Below, in pieces: positions 43,410 to 52,989 of a stretch of DNA of 64,000 bases (positions are counted from its first letter, which is position 1; the number at the start of each line of letters is the position of its first letter). Both the position numbers and the translations under genes were made by a program. Location of the stretch: NCBI GenBank assembly GCA_040882255.1, contig JBBEBP010000008.1:1-64000 (forward strand), written 5' to 3'. Under the pieces are notes generated by a model, which was not told the origin of the DNA, ran no database searches, and saw nothing but the letters and a program-made list of their open reading frames with translations. Origin of the DNA: PWQG01 sp040882255 (lineage in GTDB: Bacteria > Pseudomonadota > Gammaproteobacteria > Pseudomonadales > Pseudohongiellaceae).

Positions 43410-44592
43410 TGGTGCCTCCGAAGCCGAAGCTGTTGGACATGATGCAATTCAGCGAGACATCATCCATGCGCTCGGTGGCGACGCGGAGCCCTTCGGCCTC
43501 CGGAACCAGTTCCTCGATGTTGGCGGAGGCGGACACAAAGTCGTTCTCCATCATCAACAGGCTGTAGATGGCTTCCTGTGCCCCCGTGGCGCCCAGGGAG
43601 TGACCGGTCAGCGATTTGGTGGAGCTGAGGATCGGTGCCTTGTCGCCAAATACGTCGCGGATGGCGCCCAGCTCGGAGAGATCGCCGGCCGGGGTGCTGG
43701 TGCCGTGGGTGTTGAGGTAGTCGACATCATGGTTGGCGGTGGCCATGGCCATGCGCATGGCGCGAGCGCCGCCTTCACCAGAGGGGGCCACCATGTCGTG
43801 GCCGTCCGACGTGGCGCCGTAGCCGGTCAACTCCGCGTAGATTTTCGCGCCGCGTTTCTGCGCGTGTTCCAGTGACTCGATTACCAGCACGGCGCCGCCA
43901 CCGGCGATGACGAAACCGTCACGGCCGGTATCGAAGGGCCGGGAGGCTTTGTCGGGTGTTTCGTTGTATTTGGTGGACAGTGCACCCATGGCATCGAACA
44001 TGTTGGTCAGGGTCCAGTGTTCGGCTTCCCCGCCGCCTGCGAACACCACATCCTGTTTGCCCAGCTGGATCAGCTCCATGGCATTGCCGATGCAATGTGC
44101 GCTGGTGGCGCAGGCCGAGGAGATGGAGTAGTTGACGCCCTTGATCCGGAACGGCGTGGCCAGGCAGGCGGATACCGTGCTGCCCATGGTTCGGGTGACA
44201 CGGTACGGGCCGATGCGGCGCAGTCCCCTGGTGCGCAGGATGTCGGCTGCCTCGACCTGATCGGCCGAGGAGGAGCCGCCGGCGCCCATGATGATGCCAG
44301 TACGCTCGCTGGAAACCTCTTCGGGCTTCAGGCCCGCGTCGTCAATGGCTTCCTGCATGGAGATATATCCGTAAGCGGCCGCGTCCCCCATGAATCGCAG
44401 AATCTTGCGATCAATGTGTTCCTGGAGATCGATGTCGACCCGGCCGGAGATGTGGCTGCGCAGCCCCATTTCCTTGTATTCCGGATTGAATGTGATGCCG
44501 CTGCGTCCTTCCCGCAGCGCATCCAGTACGGCGGACCTGTCATTGCCGAGGCAGGACACAATGCCGATTCCGGTCACCACAACGCGTTTCAT
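43375..44592 (-). CDS. fabB: 3-oxoacyl-ACP synthase I FabB
   Basis: 405 residues, the size of E. coli FabB. The active-site Cys is in SSACATSAHCIGNAME, the two catalytic His residues in YLNTHGTSTPAGD and SLTGHSLGATGAQEA, and the end motif is NSFGFGGTNACLVF. It extends acyl chains with malonyl-ACP and, as FabB, elongates unsaturated intermediates made by FabA. It follows fabA by 31 bases in the classical fabAB order. Its FGGTNA codons also give the ribosome site of the following overlapping gene. Confidence 0.96.
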   Translation of the reverse strand: MKRVVVTGIGIVSCLGNDRSAVLDALREGRSGITFNPEYKEMGLRSHISGRVDIDLQEHIDRKILRFMGDAAAYGYISMQEAIDDAGLKPEEVSSERTGIIMGAGGSSSADQVEAADILRTRGLRRIGPYRVTRTMGSTVSACLATPFRIKGVNYSISSACATSAHCIGNAMELIQLGKQDVVFAGGGEAEHWTLTNMFDAMGALSTKYNETPDKASRPFDTGRDGFVIAGGGAVLVIESLEHAQKRGAKIYAELTGYGATSDGHDMVAPSGEGGARAMRMAMATANHDVDYLNTHGTSTPAGDLSELGAIRDVFGDKAPILSSTKSLTGHSLGATGAQEAIYSLLMMENDFVSASANIEELVPEAEGLRVATERMDDVSLNCIMSNSFGFGGTNACLVFEKYQD

Positions 44593-44623
44593 AACTACCT
44601 CTCTGGACGTTTCTGTCAGTATG

Positions 44624-45163
44624 TCAGAACCGGGCTTCCGGCGTGAACAGGCCGACTTTCAGGCCTTTGGTTGTATAGATGGTCTTGCCGTCCACGGAGA
44701 CGGTGCCGTCCGCGATCCCCATGACCAGCTTGCGTTCGATGACGCGGTTCAGCGAAATATCGTAGACCACTTTTTTGGCATCGGGCAGGATCTCGCCGCT
44801 GAATTTCACGTCACCGGCGCCCAGCGCCCGTCCACGGCCCAGATTGCCGCGCCAGCCCAGAAAGAATCCGACCAGTTGCCACATGGCATCCAGACCGAGG
44901 CAGCCAGGCATGACGGGATCTTCCGGGAAATGACAGTCGAAAAACCACAGGTCGGGATGAACATCCAGTTCAGCGATGATCCGGCCCTTGCCATGCTCGC
45001 CGCCGGTGTCGTTGATTTCCGTGATGCGGTCCATCATCAACATGTTGCCGACCGGAAGCCGGGCATTACCGGGACCGAACATGCGTCCGTAGCCACAGTC
45101 CAGCAGTTCGTCCTTGTTGTAGGCGTTCTTCTGGACATGGCCGTTGTGCTGTCTTTCGCTCAT
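44624..45163 (-). CDS. fabA: 3-hydroxydecanoyl-ACP dehydratase/isomerase FabA
   Basis: 179 residues from the ATG at 45163; an ATG four codons further upstream (45175) is also possible. The catalytic His is in FDCHFPEDPVMPGCLGLDAMW, where the Asp of LGLDAMW is also conserved, and GAGDVKFSGEILPDAKKV follows. FabA dehydrates and isomerises 3-hydroxydecanoyl-ACP, the branch point to unsaturated fatty acids; FabB uses its product. The pair shows an anaerobic-type unsaturated fatty acid pathway. Confidence 0.97.
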   Translation of the reverse strand: MSERQHNGHVQKNAYNKDELLDCGYGRMFGPGNARLPVGNMLMMDRITEINDTGGEHGKGRIIAELDVHPDLWFFDCHFPEDPVMPGCLGLDAMWQLVGFFLGWRGNLGRGRALGAGDVKFSGEILPDAKKVVYDISLNRVIERKLVMGIADGTVSVDGKTIYTTKGLKVGLFTPEARF

Positions 45164-45400
45164 ATCTCTCATCACTGCATGTCATCACTGCATGGGTTGA
45201 TCGGGCAACCGGGCCGGAAAATGCGATAGTATCGCGGGCAGGTTGTTTAAGGAACCGCTGATCAACAGGAATCCAGCCGAAGTATACCAGAAGTACAGGT
45301 CGCCGGGCGCGGCGCTTATTGGAAATCGGGCTGTTGGCCTATATTATGCAGGGCGTGAAGCGGATTTCACTGGTACCGCCAGGCCATCACAGGAGTGTCA
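45164..45400. promoter_or_regulatory. Divergent promoter region of fabA and galU
   Basis: 237 bases between divergent starts. A short tandem copy, ATCACTGCATGTC then ATCACTGCATGGG, lies at about 45170-45196. A degenerate AAGTATACCAGAAGTACAGG near 45281-45300 looks like a possible regulator half-site pair, unproven. I see no obvious FabR-type palindrome. Confidence 0.35.
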
Positions 45401-46240
45401 ATGACTGTCATCAAGAAATGCCTTTTTCCGGCCGCTGGCTACGGCACACGATTTCTTCCCGTCACCAAGTCCATGCCCAAGGAGATGCTGCCGCTGGTCA
45501 ACAAGCCGCTGATCCAGTACGGGGTCGAAGAGGCCATGGAGGCGGGCATTTCCCAGATGGCCATCGTCACCGGCCGGGGCAAGCGGGCGATCGAGGACCA
45601 TTTCGACATCAGTTATGAACTCGAGCACCAGATTGCCGGCACCAGTAAGGAGGAATCCCTGGCTGACATCCGTCAGATCATCGATCATTGCACCTTCTCC
45701 TATACGCGGCAGATCGAGATGAAAGGCCTGGGCCATGCCATCCTGACCGGTGAGACCCTGATCGGCAATGCACCGTTCGCCGTTGTTCTCGCGGATGATT
45801 ACTGCGTGGCGGAAGCGCAGGGCGACGGGGTGCTTTCGCAGATGGTGCGGCTCTACGAGAAGTACCAGTGCAGCATCGTGGCCATTGAGGAAGTGCCCCC
45901 GGATGAAACCCATAAGTACGGGGTCATAGAGGGAGAGCGGGAGGAAGACAATCTGTACCGGGTGCGCGAGATGGTGGAGAAGCCGGATCCGGAAAATGCC
46001 CCCAGTAACCTCGCCATCATTGGCCGCTATGTCCTGACGCCGGACATCTTCGAGATCCTGCGCAATACGCCGCCAGGCCGCAACGGGGAGCTGCAGATCA
46101 CCGATGCCCTGATGGCGCAGGCGCGTGAAGGCAAGGTGCTGGCTTACCGTTTCGCGGGCCGGCGCTTTGACTGTGGCAGCGTGGATGGTTTCATCGCCGC
46201 CTCCAACTACAACTACCAGTACATTTACGGCGCGCGTTGA
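45401..46240 (+). CDS. galU: UTP-glucose-1-phosphate uridylyltransferase GalU
   Basis: 279 residues from the ATG at 45401, with AGGAG ending 5 bases before it; a GTG two codons upstream is less well placed. Motifs: KKCLFPAAGYGTRFLPVTKS, MPKEMLPLVNKPLIQYGVEE, LGHAIL and FAVVLADDYCV, with EKPDPENAPSNLAIIGRY and the late FDCGSVDGFI. It makes UDP-glucose for LPS, exopolysaccharide and trehalose. The product-related gene manB follows 23 bases downstream, so both are a sugar-nucleotide operon. Confidence 0.97.
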   Translation: MTVIKKCLFPAAGYGTRFLPVTKSMPKEMLPLVNKPLIQYGVEEAMEAGISQMAIVTGRGKRAIEDHFDISYELEHQIAGTSKEESLADIRQIIDHCTFSYTRQIEMKGLGHAILTGETLIGNAPFAVVLADDYCVAEAQGDGVLSQMVRLYEKYQCSIVAIEEVPPDETHKYGVIEGEREEDNLYRVREMVEKPDPENAPSNLAIIGRYVLTPDIFEILRNTPPGRNGELQITDALMAQAREGKVLAYRFAGRRFDCGSVDGFIAASNYNYQYIYGAR

Positions 46241-46263
46241 GTGTTCGCCAGCAGGGAAGGCCC

Positions 46264-47622
46264 ATGAGTTTTCGAGAGATCACCTGTTTCAAAGCCTACG
46301 ATGTGCGTGGCCGGGTTCCGGATCAGCTGGACGAGGACGTGGCCTACCGGATCGGCCGTGCCGCCGTGGATCATCTGGGAGCCGCTTCCGTGGTTACCGG
46401 GCATGACATCCGGCTCAGCAGCCCGGAGCTGCATGCCGCGCTGGTGCGTGGCATCACCGATGCCGGCGCGGATGTGCTGGATATCGGTCAATGCGGCACG
46501 GAGGAAGTCTACTTTGCCACCTCGCACCTGCAGGCCGATGCGGGCATCATCGTGACCGCCAGCCACAACCCGGCGGACTACAATGGGCTGAAACTGGTCC
46601 GTGAGCAGTCGAAACCGATCAGTGGTGATACCGGCCTGAAGCGGATACGGGAACTCGCCGAGTCGGGCGACTTCCGGCGTGCTCCCGGTGCGGGGCGCCA
46701 CCTCAGGCGTGATACCCGGCCGGAGTATATCCGGCACCTGCTCTCCTATATCGACCTGTCTGACCTGAAACCTCTGAAGATTGTTGTCAATAATGGAAAC
46801 GGGGCGGCGGCTCCGGTGATTGATGCGCTGGCCGGGGCGTTGCCGTTCGAGTTCATCCGCGTGCACCATGAGCCGGATGGGCACTTCCCTCACGGGGTGC
46901 CGAATCCGCTGCTGGAGGAGAACCGGCAGCCGACCGTCGACGCCATTGTCGCGAACGGTGCCGACCTGGGGGTGGCGTGGGATGGTGACTTCGATCGCTG
47001 CTTCTTCTTCGATGCACAGGGCCGGTTCCTGGAGGGCTACTATATCGTGGGCTTGCTGGCAGCGGCGTTTCTGGAGCGATTTCCCGGTTCCCGAGTGATA
47101 CATGACCCCCGCCTGGTCTGGAACACACAGGCGATCGCGGAGCGGCTGGGCGGTGAGGCTGTGCAGAGCAAGACCGGTCACGCCTTCATCAAGGAGCGCA
47201 TGCGCAAGGAAGATGCGGTCTACGGGGGTGAGATGAGTGCTCACCACTATTTCCGGGATTTCGCCTACTGCGACAGTGGCATGATTCCCTGGCTGCTGAT
47301 CACGGAAATGATGTCCCGGCAGAACCGGACGCTGGCGGACATGGTGGAGGCCTGCATGGCCGAGTACCCTGCCAGTGGCGAGATCAATCGCAGCGTGGAT
47401 GATCCGGCGGCGTTGTTGGTCCGGATCGAGTCTGACTATGCCAGCGAGGCGCTGGACGTGGATCACACGGACGGTCTCAGTGTCAGTTTCGCGGACTGGC
47501 GGTTTAACCTGCGCATGTCCAACACCGAGCCGGTGGTGCGGCTCAATGTGGAGTCCCGGGGCGATCCGGGACTGATGCAGCGCAAGACCTCGGAGCTACT
47601 GGCAGCCATACAGGAAGGGTGA
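46264..47622 (+). CDS. manB: Phosphomannomutase/phosphoglucomutase (CpsG/ManB type)
   Basis: 452 residues from the ATG at 46264. The phospho-Ser loop is in IIVTASHNPADYNGLKLV, the metal-binding loop is VAWDGDFDRCFFFD, the sugar loop is GGEMSAHHYFRDFAYCDSGM, and the phosphate loop is RMSNTEPVVRLNVESRGD. It converts mannose-6-phosphate to mannose-1-phosphate, feeding GDP-mannose for O-antigen or capsule. It resembles CpsG more than AlgC. Co-operonic with galU. Confidence 0.92.
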   Translation: MSFREITCFKAYDVRGRVPDQLDEDVAYRIGRAAVDHLGAASVVTGHDIRLSSPELHAALVRGITDAGADVLDIGQCGTEEVYFATSHLQADAGIIVTASHNPADYNGLKLVREQSKPISGDTGLKRIRELAESGDFRRAPGAGRHLRRDTRPEYIRHLLSYIDLSDLKPLKIVVNNGNGAAAPVIDALAGALPFEFIRVHHEPDGHFPHGVPNPLLEENRQPTVDAIVANGADLGVAWDGDFDRCFFFDAQGRFLEGYYIVGLLAAAFLERFPGSRVIHDPRLVWNTQAIAERLGGEAVQSKTGHAFIKERMRKEDAVYGGEMSAHHYFRDFAYCDSGMIPWLLITEMMSRQNRTLADMVEACMAEYPASGEINRSVDDPAALLVRIESDYASEALDVDHTDGLSVSFADWRFNLRMSNTEPVVRLNVESRGDPGLMQRKTSELLAAIQEG

Positions 47623-47625
47623 AGG

Positions 47626-48072
47626 TCAGCGGTTGTTGGACAACCAGCGCAGGCGGTGGCGCGCCTGATCCTCGTCGAAGGTAGTGAACCCGAGACGCCG
47701 GTACAGACGCAGCGCACCGGCATTGGTTTTCAACACGTCGAGCTGCAGTGGGCGGCCACTGGCCCGGCTCTGCTCGATCAGATCCTGCATGACCATTGTG
47801 CCCAGTCCACAGTTCTGCCATCGCGGGTCAATGAGCAGGATGTCCAGGTGCAGGAAGCGGCCGCGGTCCTTGAGGCAATATCCGCCGATGTCATCGTCCC
47901 GGAGCCGGGCGATGGTGAAGCCGGACTGCTGGATGTTTTCCATGAAGCCGTGGCGCTGGAATATCTCGTCCCAGCCCCAGGTGGCCTCGATGTAGTCCTT
48001 CATGCTTTCCCTGAAGAGGCGGTAGGCCCATTCGTGATGTTCCTTGCGGGCCCGCCGGTATTCGATCTTCAT
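47626..48072 (-). CDS. GNAT family N-acetyltransferase
   Basis: 148 residues. GNAT fold with the acetyl-CoA loop LLIDPRWQNCGLGTMVMQDL (R-x2-x2-G-x-G pattern as QNCGLG) and a C-terminal motif LYRRLGFTTFDED. The substrate is unknown. Its ATG overlaps the stop of the upstream RimB/RimK fusion by 4 bases, so it is translated with it; a role in acylating a protein or glutamate-type substrate of that enzyme is only a guess. It converges with manB (3 bases between). Confidence 0.75.
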   Translation of the reverse strand: MKIEYRRARKEHHEWAYRLFRESMKDYIEATWGWDEIFQRHGFMENIQQSGFTIARLRDDDIGGYCLKDRGRFLHLDILLIDPRWQNCGLGTMVMQDLIEQSRASGRPLQLDVLKTNAGALRLYRRLGFTTFDEDQARHRLRWLSNNR

Positions 48073-49496
48073 TGTGCCTCATCAGTATTGGTGATGGGCG
48101 GCTGCAAGGGGCGGCGCCAGCCGGCTTTCTTTTCCAGCGCACTGATCATGGCGCCGGCGATATCCTTGCCGCTGACTTCCTCGATTTTCTCCAGTCCCGG
48201 GTTGGGTGTCACTTTCAATAGCAGGGGGCCGCGGGCAGCGCGGATGACGTCGACGCCGGCCACCTTCAGGTTCAGTACGCGGGCGGCGCGCACGGCCAGG
48301 CGGCGTTCGGCAGCGTTGATGCGGACGGCCCGGTAACTGCTGCGGCGATTGCCCCCTCCCGGCTTGCCGGGCGTGCTCTGCCGCTCCATGGACGCGACCA
48401 CCCTGTTGTTGATGACCAGCATGCGCAGGTCCAGGCCGTCGGCCTCGCGGATGAATTCCTGCACCAGCAGTTGCACCTCCAGGGAGCGGAAAGCGGTGAT
48501 CAGGCTGTCGCCGGTGTTGCGGGTCTCGGCCAGCATGGTGCCACGACCCTGCAGACCCTTGAGCAGCTTGATCATCATCGGGGCGCCGTTGACCATGTCG
48601 ATCAGTTCGTCATTGTCCTGTGGACTGTCGGCGAAACCGGTAGTGGGGATGTCCAGGCCGTTCTGCAACAGTGTCTGCAGGGCGTGCAGGTTGTCGCGGG
48701 TGCGGGCGATGGCCGCCGAGCTGTTCAGCGATGGCACGCCCAGGCTCTCGAACTGCCTGACCAGCGCGCATCCATAATAGGTCATGTCCGCATTGAGGCG
48801 GGGGATGATAGCGTCCAGGTCGTTGAGCAGACGGCCGCCCCGGTAATAGACCTCGGGGTGTTCGGCATCCAGCTTCATGTAACAGTGCCGAATGTCATAG
48901 AAGCGAATGCGATGGCCGCGTTCCTCGCCGGCTTCCAGGATGCGCTGGTTGCTGGTGAGCCGGGGGCTGGTGGAAAGCAGGCCGATCTGCAATCCACTGA
49001 TTTCCCGGGTCTGGTCGCGGTACAGGGTCTGAATCTGCTGACCGGTCAGGCTGCCGCCCAGGAAGGAGGCGGATGGATCCACCAGCATGCGGCCGTTCAT
49101 GGCCTCGCGGCCGAGCAGCATCCGATAGCCCATGGAGTCACGGTTGCTGAGGGTCAGCTCGATGTCCCATTGATCGTTGCCATACTGCAATGTGGTGCGG
49201 ACCACGTAACGCTTTTCGCCGATACCACTGGAGCTCTTTACGACCCGCTTGTCCGCCACCTCGGCTTCGCAGCGCACGATGGTGCGACGGTTCTGCTGCA
49301 GCGGGTGTACCTCGAAGCTCACCCAGCGGGCGCCGCCGCGCCGGAAGGCGCGGATGTTGAAAGCGTGCAGTGAAGAAGTGCGTGCGCCGGAGTCGACCCG
49401 CGCCTTGACGGCGGGTATGCCCAGGCCGGGGAATGCGCACCATTCCTCGCTGCCCACGATGATCCTGTCCTGTGTGTCACTCATGCTCGTGCTCAT
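48069..49496 (-). CDS. Fusion of a RimB-like protease domain and a RimK-like ATP-grasp ligase
   Basis: 475 residues from the ATG at 49496, which overlaps the pgi stop by 4 bases (ATGA). Residues about 8-155 are the retropepsin-like 'ATP-dependent zinc protease' domain (PF05618 family): KARVDSGARTSSLHAF with the D-S-G active-site triplet and MLLGREAMNGRMLVDP. Residues about 175-460 are a RimK-type ATP-grasp ligase: AAIARTRDNLHALQTLL, MMIKLLKGLQGRGTMLAE, VQEFIREADGLDLRMLVI and LLLKVTPNPGLEKIEEVSG, ending DIAGAMI. RimK adds Glu to ribosomal protein bS6 in E. coli; the protease-like domain could trim or recognise the target. The two are separate genes in many relatives, so this fusion is notable. 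Confidence 0.85.
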   Translation of the reverse strand: MSTSMSDTQDRIIVGSEEWCAFPGLGIPAVKARVDSGARTSSLHAFNIRAFRRGGARWVSFEVHPLQQNRRTIVRCEAEVADKRVVKSSSGIGEKRYVVRTTLQYGNDQWDIELTLSNRDSMGYRMLLGREAMNGRMLVDPSASFLGGSLTGQQIQTLYRDQTREISGLQIGLLSTSPRLTSNQRILEAGEERGHRIRFYDIRHCYMKLDAEHPEVYYRGGRLLNDLDAIIPRLNADMTYYGCALVRQFESLGVPSLNSSAAIARTRDNLHALQTLLQNGLDIPTTGFADSPQDNDELIDMVNGAPMMIKLLKGLQGRGTMLAETRNTGDSLITAFRSLEVQLLVQEFIREADGLDLRMLVINNRVVASMERQSTPGKPGGGNRRSSYRAVRINAAERRLAVRAARVLNLKVAGVDVIRAARGPLLLKVTPNPGLEKIEEVSGKDIAGAMISALEKKAGWRRPLQPPITNTDEAQ

Positions 49497-51133
49497 TCCT
49501 GTTCGTGTTCGCGGCTGCGCCGCACCAGTTCGCGGGTGCTGGCGTCCAACGTCCCGTCCGGGCCCTGAACCAGGGCTTCCAGCATGGAGCCGCTCAGTGC
49601 CTTGCCCAGTTCCACGCCCCACTGGTCGAAGGCATTGATGCCCCATAGTACACCGAGAACGCAGACCTTGTGTTCGTACAGGGCGAGCAGGGCGCCGAGG
49701 CTGGCCGGTGTCAGGGCCGGCAGAAGCAGCGTGGTGCTCGGGCGGTTGCCAGGCACGGCGCGGTGTGGTGCCAGGCGTTCCGCTTCGCTCTCGTCCATGC
49801 CTTCGTCCAGCATTTCCCGGCGGGCCTGCTCGTGGCTCTTGCCCGCCATCAGGGCACGGCTCTGCGCCAGGCAGTGTGCCAGCAACTGGCGGTGTGCTTC
49901 GCTGCCGTTCGGCGTGCAGCCCCGGGCGACGGCGATGAAATCTGCGGCAACGGGCTGGCTGCCCTGATGGAGCAGCTGATGGAACGAGTGCTGTCCGTTG
50001 GTTCCCTGGCTGCCCCAGACCATGAGACCGGTGGGCCCTTCGATCCGGTTTCCGTCCAGGGTCACATTCTTGCCCAGGCTCTCCATTTCCAATTGCTGGA
50101 GGAAAGCCGGCAGGGCGGCCAGTGACTGCGAGTAGGGCAGAACCACTCTGCTGTCGCTGCCCAGGTAGAGACGGTTCCAGATGTCCAGAAGGGCAAGGAT
50201 TACTGGCATGTTGCCCTCGGTCGGGGTCTCCAGGAAGTGGTGATCCATTTGCCGCGCACCATCCAGCATTTCGCGGAATGCCGGCATGCCGATCATCATG
50301 GCCAGGGGCAGTCCGATGCAGGACCAGAGCGAGAAACGGCCGCCGGTCCAGTCGTACATGGGCAGGATATGGTCAGCCTGGATGCCGAAATCGATGGCCC
50401 GCTCGGGCTGTGCGGTGGTGGCCATGAAATGGTGACGAATGGCATCGCCGCAGATGCCGGCCTGCTCCAGCCAGGCGCGTGCCGCCTGTGCGTTGGTCAG
50501 TGTCTCGGCCGTCCGGAAGGATTTGGAGGCGACGATGAACAAGGTGGTCTGCGGGTCCAGCCCCTGCAGGGTGCGGTGCAGGTGTGCCGGGTCAATGTTG
50601 GAGACGAAGTGACAGGACAGTCCCTTCCGGTGCCAGGGCCAGAGCGCATCGCAGGCCATGGCGGGTCCGAGGTCCGAGCCGCCGATGCCGAGATTGACCA
50701 GGGTGTTGATGGGGTGTCCGCCGCTCCCGGTAAGCCGGCCTTGCCGCAGGGCCTCACAAAGCGCCGTCATCTTCTCGAGCTGCTGTGCCACCTGTCCCGC
50801 TACGTCGGGTTGTTCTTGCGGCACATGGCCCCGCAGTGCCACGTGCAACGCGGGGCGTTGTTCCGTGTGGTTGACCGCTTTGCCGGCAAACATCGCCCGG
50901 ATGGCGCCGGGCAGTGCGCACTCTTCGGTCAGGCTGTGCAATAGCGACCAGGCCTGCCCGTCTGCGTGGTGCCTTGAATAGTCGAGGTACAGTCCGGCGG
51001 CTTCCAGCGAGTATCGTGCGACCCGTTCTGGATCGCTGTCGAACAGCCCGTTCAGCGTGGTGTCATTGTGCTGCAGGTGGCTGGCGTGCTGCTGAAGCCG
51101 TGGCCAGGCCTGGGTACTGTAGACGGACTTCAT
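49493..51133 (-). CDS. pgi: Glucose-6-phosphate isomerase Pgi
   Basis: 546 residues, full length. The GxGGSDLGP loop (LGIGGSDLGPAMACDAL), the second signature VLGVLWGINAFDQWGVELGK near the C-terminus, and HFVSNIDPAHLHRTLQGL are conserved. It interconverts glucose-6-phosphate and fructose-6-phosphate. It is the first gene of a minus-strand operon of pgi, RimB/RimK fusion and GNAT, each joined by 4-base overlaps. The intergenic 51134-51283 holds its promoter and that of the tRNA on the other strand. Confidence 0.97.
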   Translation of the reverse strand: MKSVYSTQAWPRLQQHASHLQHNDTTLNGLFDSDPERVARYSLEAAGLYLDYSRHHADGQAWSLLHSLTEECALPGAIRAMFAGKAVNHTEQRPALHVALRGHVPQEQPDVAGQVAQQLEKMTALCEALRQGRLTGSGGHPINTLVNLGIGGSDLGPAMACDALWPWHRKGLSCHFVSNIDPAHLHRTLQGLDPQTTLFIVASKSFRTAETLTNAQAARAWLEQAGICGDAIRHHFMATTAQPERAIDFGIQADHILPMYDWTGGRFSLWSCIGLPLAMMIGMPAFREMLDGARQMDHHFLETPTEGNMPVILALLDIWNRLYLGSDSRVVLPYSQSLAALPAFLQQLEMESLGKNVTLDGNRIEGPTGLMVWGSQGTNGQHSFHQLLHQGSQPVAADFIAVARGCTPNGSEAHRQLLAHCLAQSRALMAGKSHEQARREMLDEGMDESEAERLAPHRAVPGNRPSTTLLLPALTPASLGALLALYEHKVCVLGVLWGINAFDQWGVELGKALSGSMLEALVQGPDGTLDASTRELVRRSREHEQE

Positions 51134-51283
51134 GCGCGGAGCTTCCCTGAAAATCTGCCGGATAAACTATCCTATATGCTGCGGACTCGCAATCGGCGGG
51201 GCCGGCTGCATGCGGGGTGATGCCGGTGTTGCCAGCCCGGGAAATCGCTGGTAGTATTCGCGGCCTGAATCGTTACGGTTCAT

Positions 51284-51361
<78 letters not shown>

Positions 51362-51403
51362 TACAAAAGCGTGAATCGCGACAGGCGAGCAAGCGCTGAC
51401 AGA

Positions 51404-51441
51404 ACAAAAAAGGCGTCTGCCATGGCAGACGCCTTTTTTGT
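51404..51441. terminator. Bidirectional terminator after tRNA-Thr
   Basis: A perfect 38-bp palindrome: ACAAAAAAGGCGTCTGCCA (51404-51422) inverted at 51423-51441, with A-tract on one side and T-tract on the other. It can end the tRNA transcript and the DUF3089 gene (end at 51481) coming from the opposite strand. Confidence 0.92.
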
Positions 51442-51480
51442 ATCCGGCCAATGTGGCCCGGAAACTCCCTGTAACGGCAG

Positions 51481-52653
51481 TTACCCGGAAGCGGATAGCC
51501 AGGCGGCTGTCTGGCGGCGGATGATGCTCAGCAGATCACCCATACCGACGTTCACGTCGATCAGGTGCAGGCCCCAGGCTTCATTGATGGAGCCGTCGGC
51601 GTTCATGACATCACCGCTGATCTCGTCCGTGCGCGGGTCATCCGGATCCGCATTAACGGTGACCCGCAGGTAGTGGAAACCGTTCTCGTTGATGCACTCT
51701 GCGGACAGCAGGCCGGGCACACTGACGAACGGCGTGTCGACAGCCACGTCCTGCTGCGACCATGCTGACGCGGGCCCGGTAGAGTCGAATCCATCAGAAG
51801 CCTGGTTGCTCATGTAGGCGTGCAGGTTGTTGTTGCCCTGGGCCAGTTGTGCCGGATTGGTGCAGGCAGCCGTGCTGTTTTCGCCATTGCGTCCGAACAG
51901 GCTGCTGTCTGGCGGTGGATTGGTGGAGCGGAATGAGGCATAGGTGATGATGCAGCCCAGCTGGTCTCCGGACTCGCACAATGGCATCTCCTGGAATGTA
52001 CCGCCCACCACGTCGTCCCCGGGAATCTGGACGGTAGTGCCGAGCAGCATGGCGGACAGGATGAGGTCCTGCGCTGGTGTGCCCTCTATCTCGCTGGTAA
52101 TCAGTTGTGACAGTACGCCGGAACCCTGCGAATGACCCACCAGCACCACGCCACGACCTTCATTGTGGTGCTCCAGGTAGTATTCCCAGGCGTCTACCAC
52201 ATCACCATATCCCAGTCCCCGGTCCGGAGTCAGGGAATCGTCACCGGACATGCCGGCCCGCAGTGCGGTCAGGGTGACCTGCCGGTACAGCGGGGCGAAC
52301 TGGCGGCAGACCGAGCCCATACGGGCAAACTGGCTGCGAATCACACCCATCTCTTCGGGGCCGGCTTCCATGTCGCTGTTGGCGGTGCTGTCCTGTGACA
52401 CGGTCGGGTAGACATAGAAGCAGTCCACCACGGGGTCGCGCTGTCGTGTGTAGGTCTCCAGCGCCAGCCGGCCATCGGCGTGCACGATGGTGCTTTCCAG
52501 GTCGACGGAGCAGGCGCGCGGATTGTCGGGCCGGCACAGCCAGTTGTCAGCATCGCCGTAGTCCACGGTTGGCTGCGCGCTGGCGGGGACGGCCCACAGG
52601 CCGCTTAATGCGGCCGTGCCCAGGGCCGCCAGTGTCAGATGTCGGATGTTCAT
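51481..52653 (-). CDS. DUF3089 family secreted alpha/beta-hydrolase (lipase-like)
   Basis: 390 residues from the ATG at 52653. A signal peptide is visible (HLTLAALGTAALSGLWAVPASAQ, cut near A22). The nucleophile elbow is VVLVGHSQGSGVLSQL near residue 175, with DCFYVYPTVSQDSTAN early on, the DUF3089 hallmark. Four or more Cys suggest an extracytoplasmic disulfide-stabilised protein. The substrate is unknown, though esterase or lipase-like activity on outer-membrane or diet-derived esters is likely. It is divergent from the TonB-dependent receptor, with 336 bases between. Confidence 0.82.
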   Translation of the reverse strand: MNIRHLTLAALGTAALSGLWAVPASAQPTVDYGDADNWLCRPDNPRACSVDLESTIVHADGRLALETYTRQRDPVVDCFYVYPTVSQDSTANSDMEAGPEEMGVIRSQFARMGSVCRQFAPLYRQVTLTALRAGMSGDDSLTPDRGLGYGDVVDAWEYYLEHHNEGRGVVLVGHSQGSGVLSQLITSEIEGTPAQDLILSAMLLGTTVQIPGDDVVGGTFQEMPLCESGDQLGCIITYASFRSTNPPPDSSLFGRNGENSTAACTNPAQLAQGNNNLHAYMSNQASDGFDSTGPASAWSQQDVAVDTPFVSVPGLLSAECINENGFHYLRVTVNADPDDPRTDEISGDVMNADGSINEAWGLHLIDVNVGMGDLLSIIRRQTAAWLSASG

Positions 52654-52989
52654 TATTGTTCTCCTGCGGGATTGTTGTCCTTTTATTGGTCCAGGATCAT
52701 TGATCCAGGCCACTCGAAGCGCTCCGGTGACTGATTCAGCATAGGCCGGTGCTGGCTGGCCGACAATCGGTTTCGTCGCAGCTGAGGGTCCATCGGACGG
52801 TACCCGGGACTCGGAAAATGACAGAAACGTGATTTTTCTGTCACAAAATGTTTGATTCCGGTCAATGGTTCAGGTAAAAACGGACCCACGGTGGGTGTAC
52901 TGACCGGACGGTCTTCTGCTTTGGCCGGCCGCGATTCATCCTCCAATACACAAAAACCTATAAAGACATGGATGATAGAGGGGAGAAAA
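52654..52989. promoter_or_regulatory. Divergent control region between DUF3089 hydrolase and TonB receptor
   Basis: 336 bases without a gene. A perfect 9-bp inverted repeat, TGACAGAAA-N7-TTTCTGTCA, sits at 52819-52843 in an AT-rich patch and may be an operator or a small hairpin. It is about 150 bases upstream of the receptor start. A strong purine-rich ribosome site (AGAGGGGAGAAAA) precedes the receptor ATG. No Fur-box pattern is clear. Confidence 0.5.
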
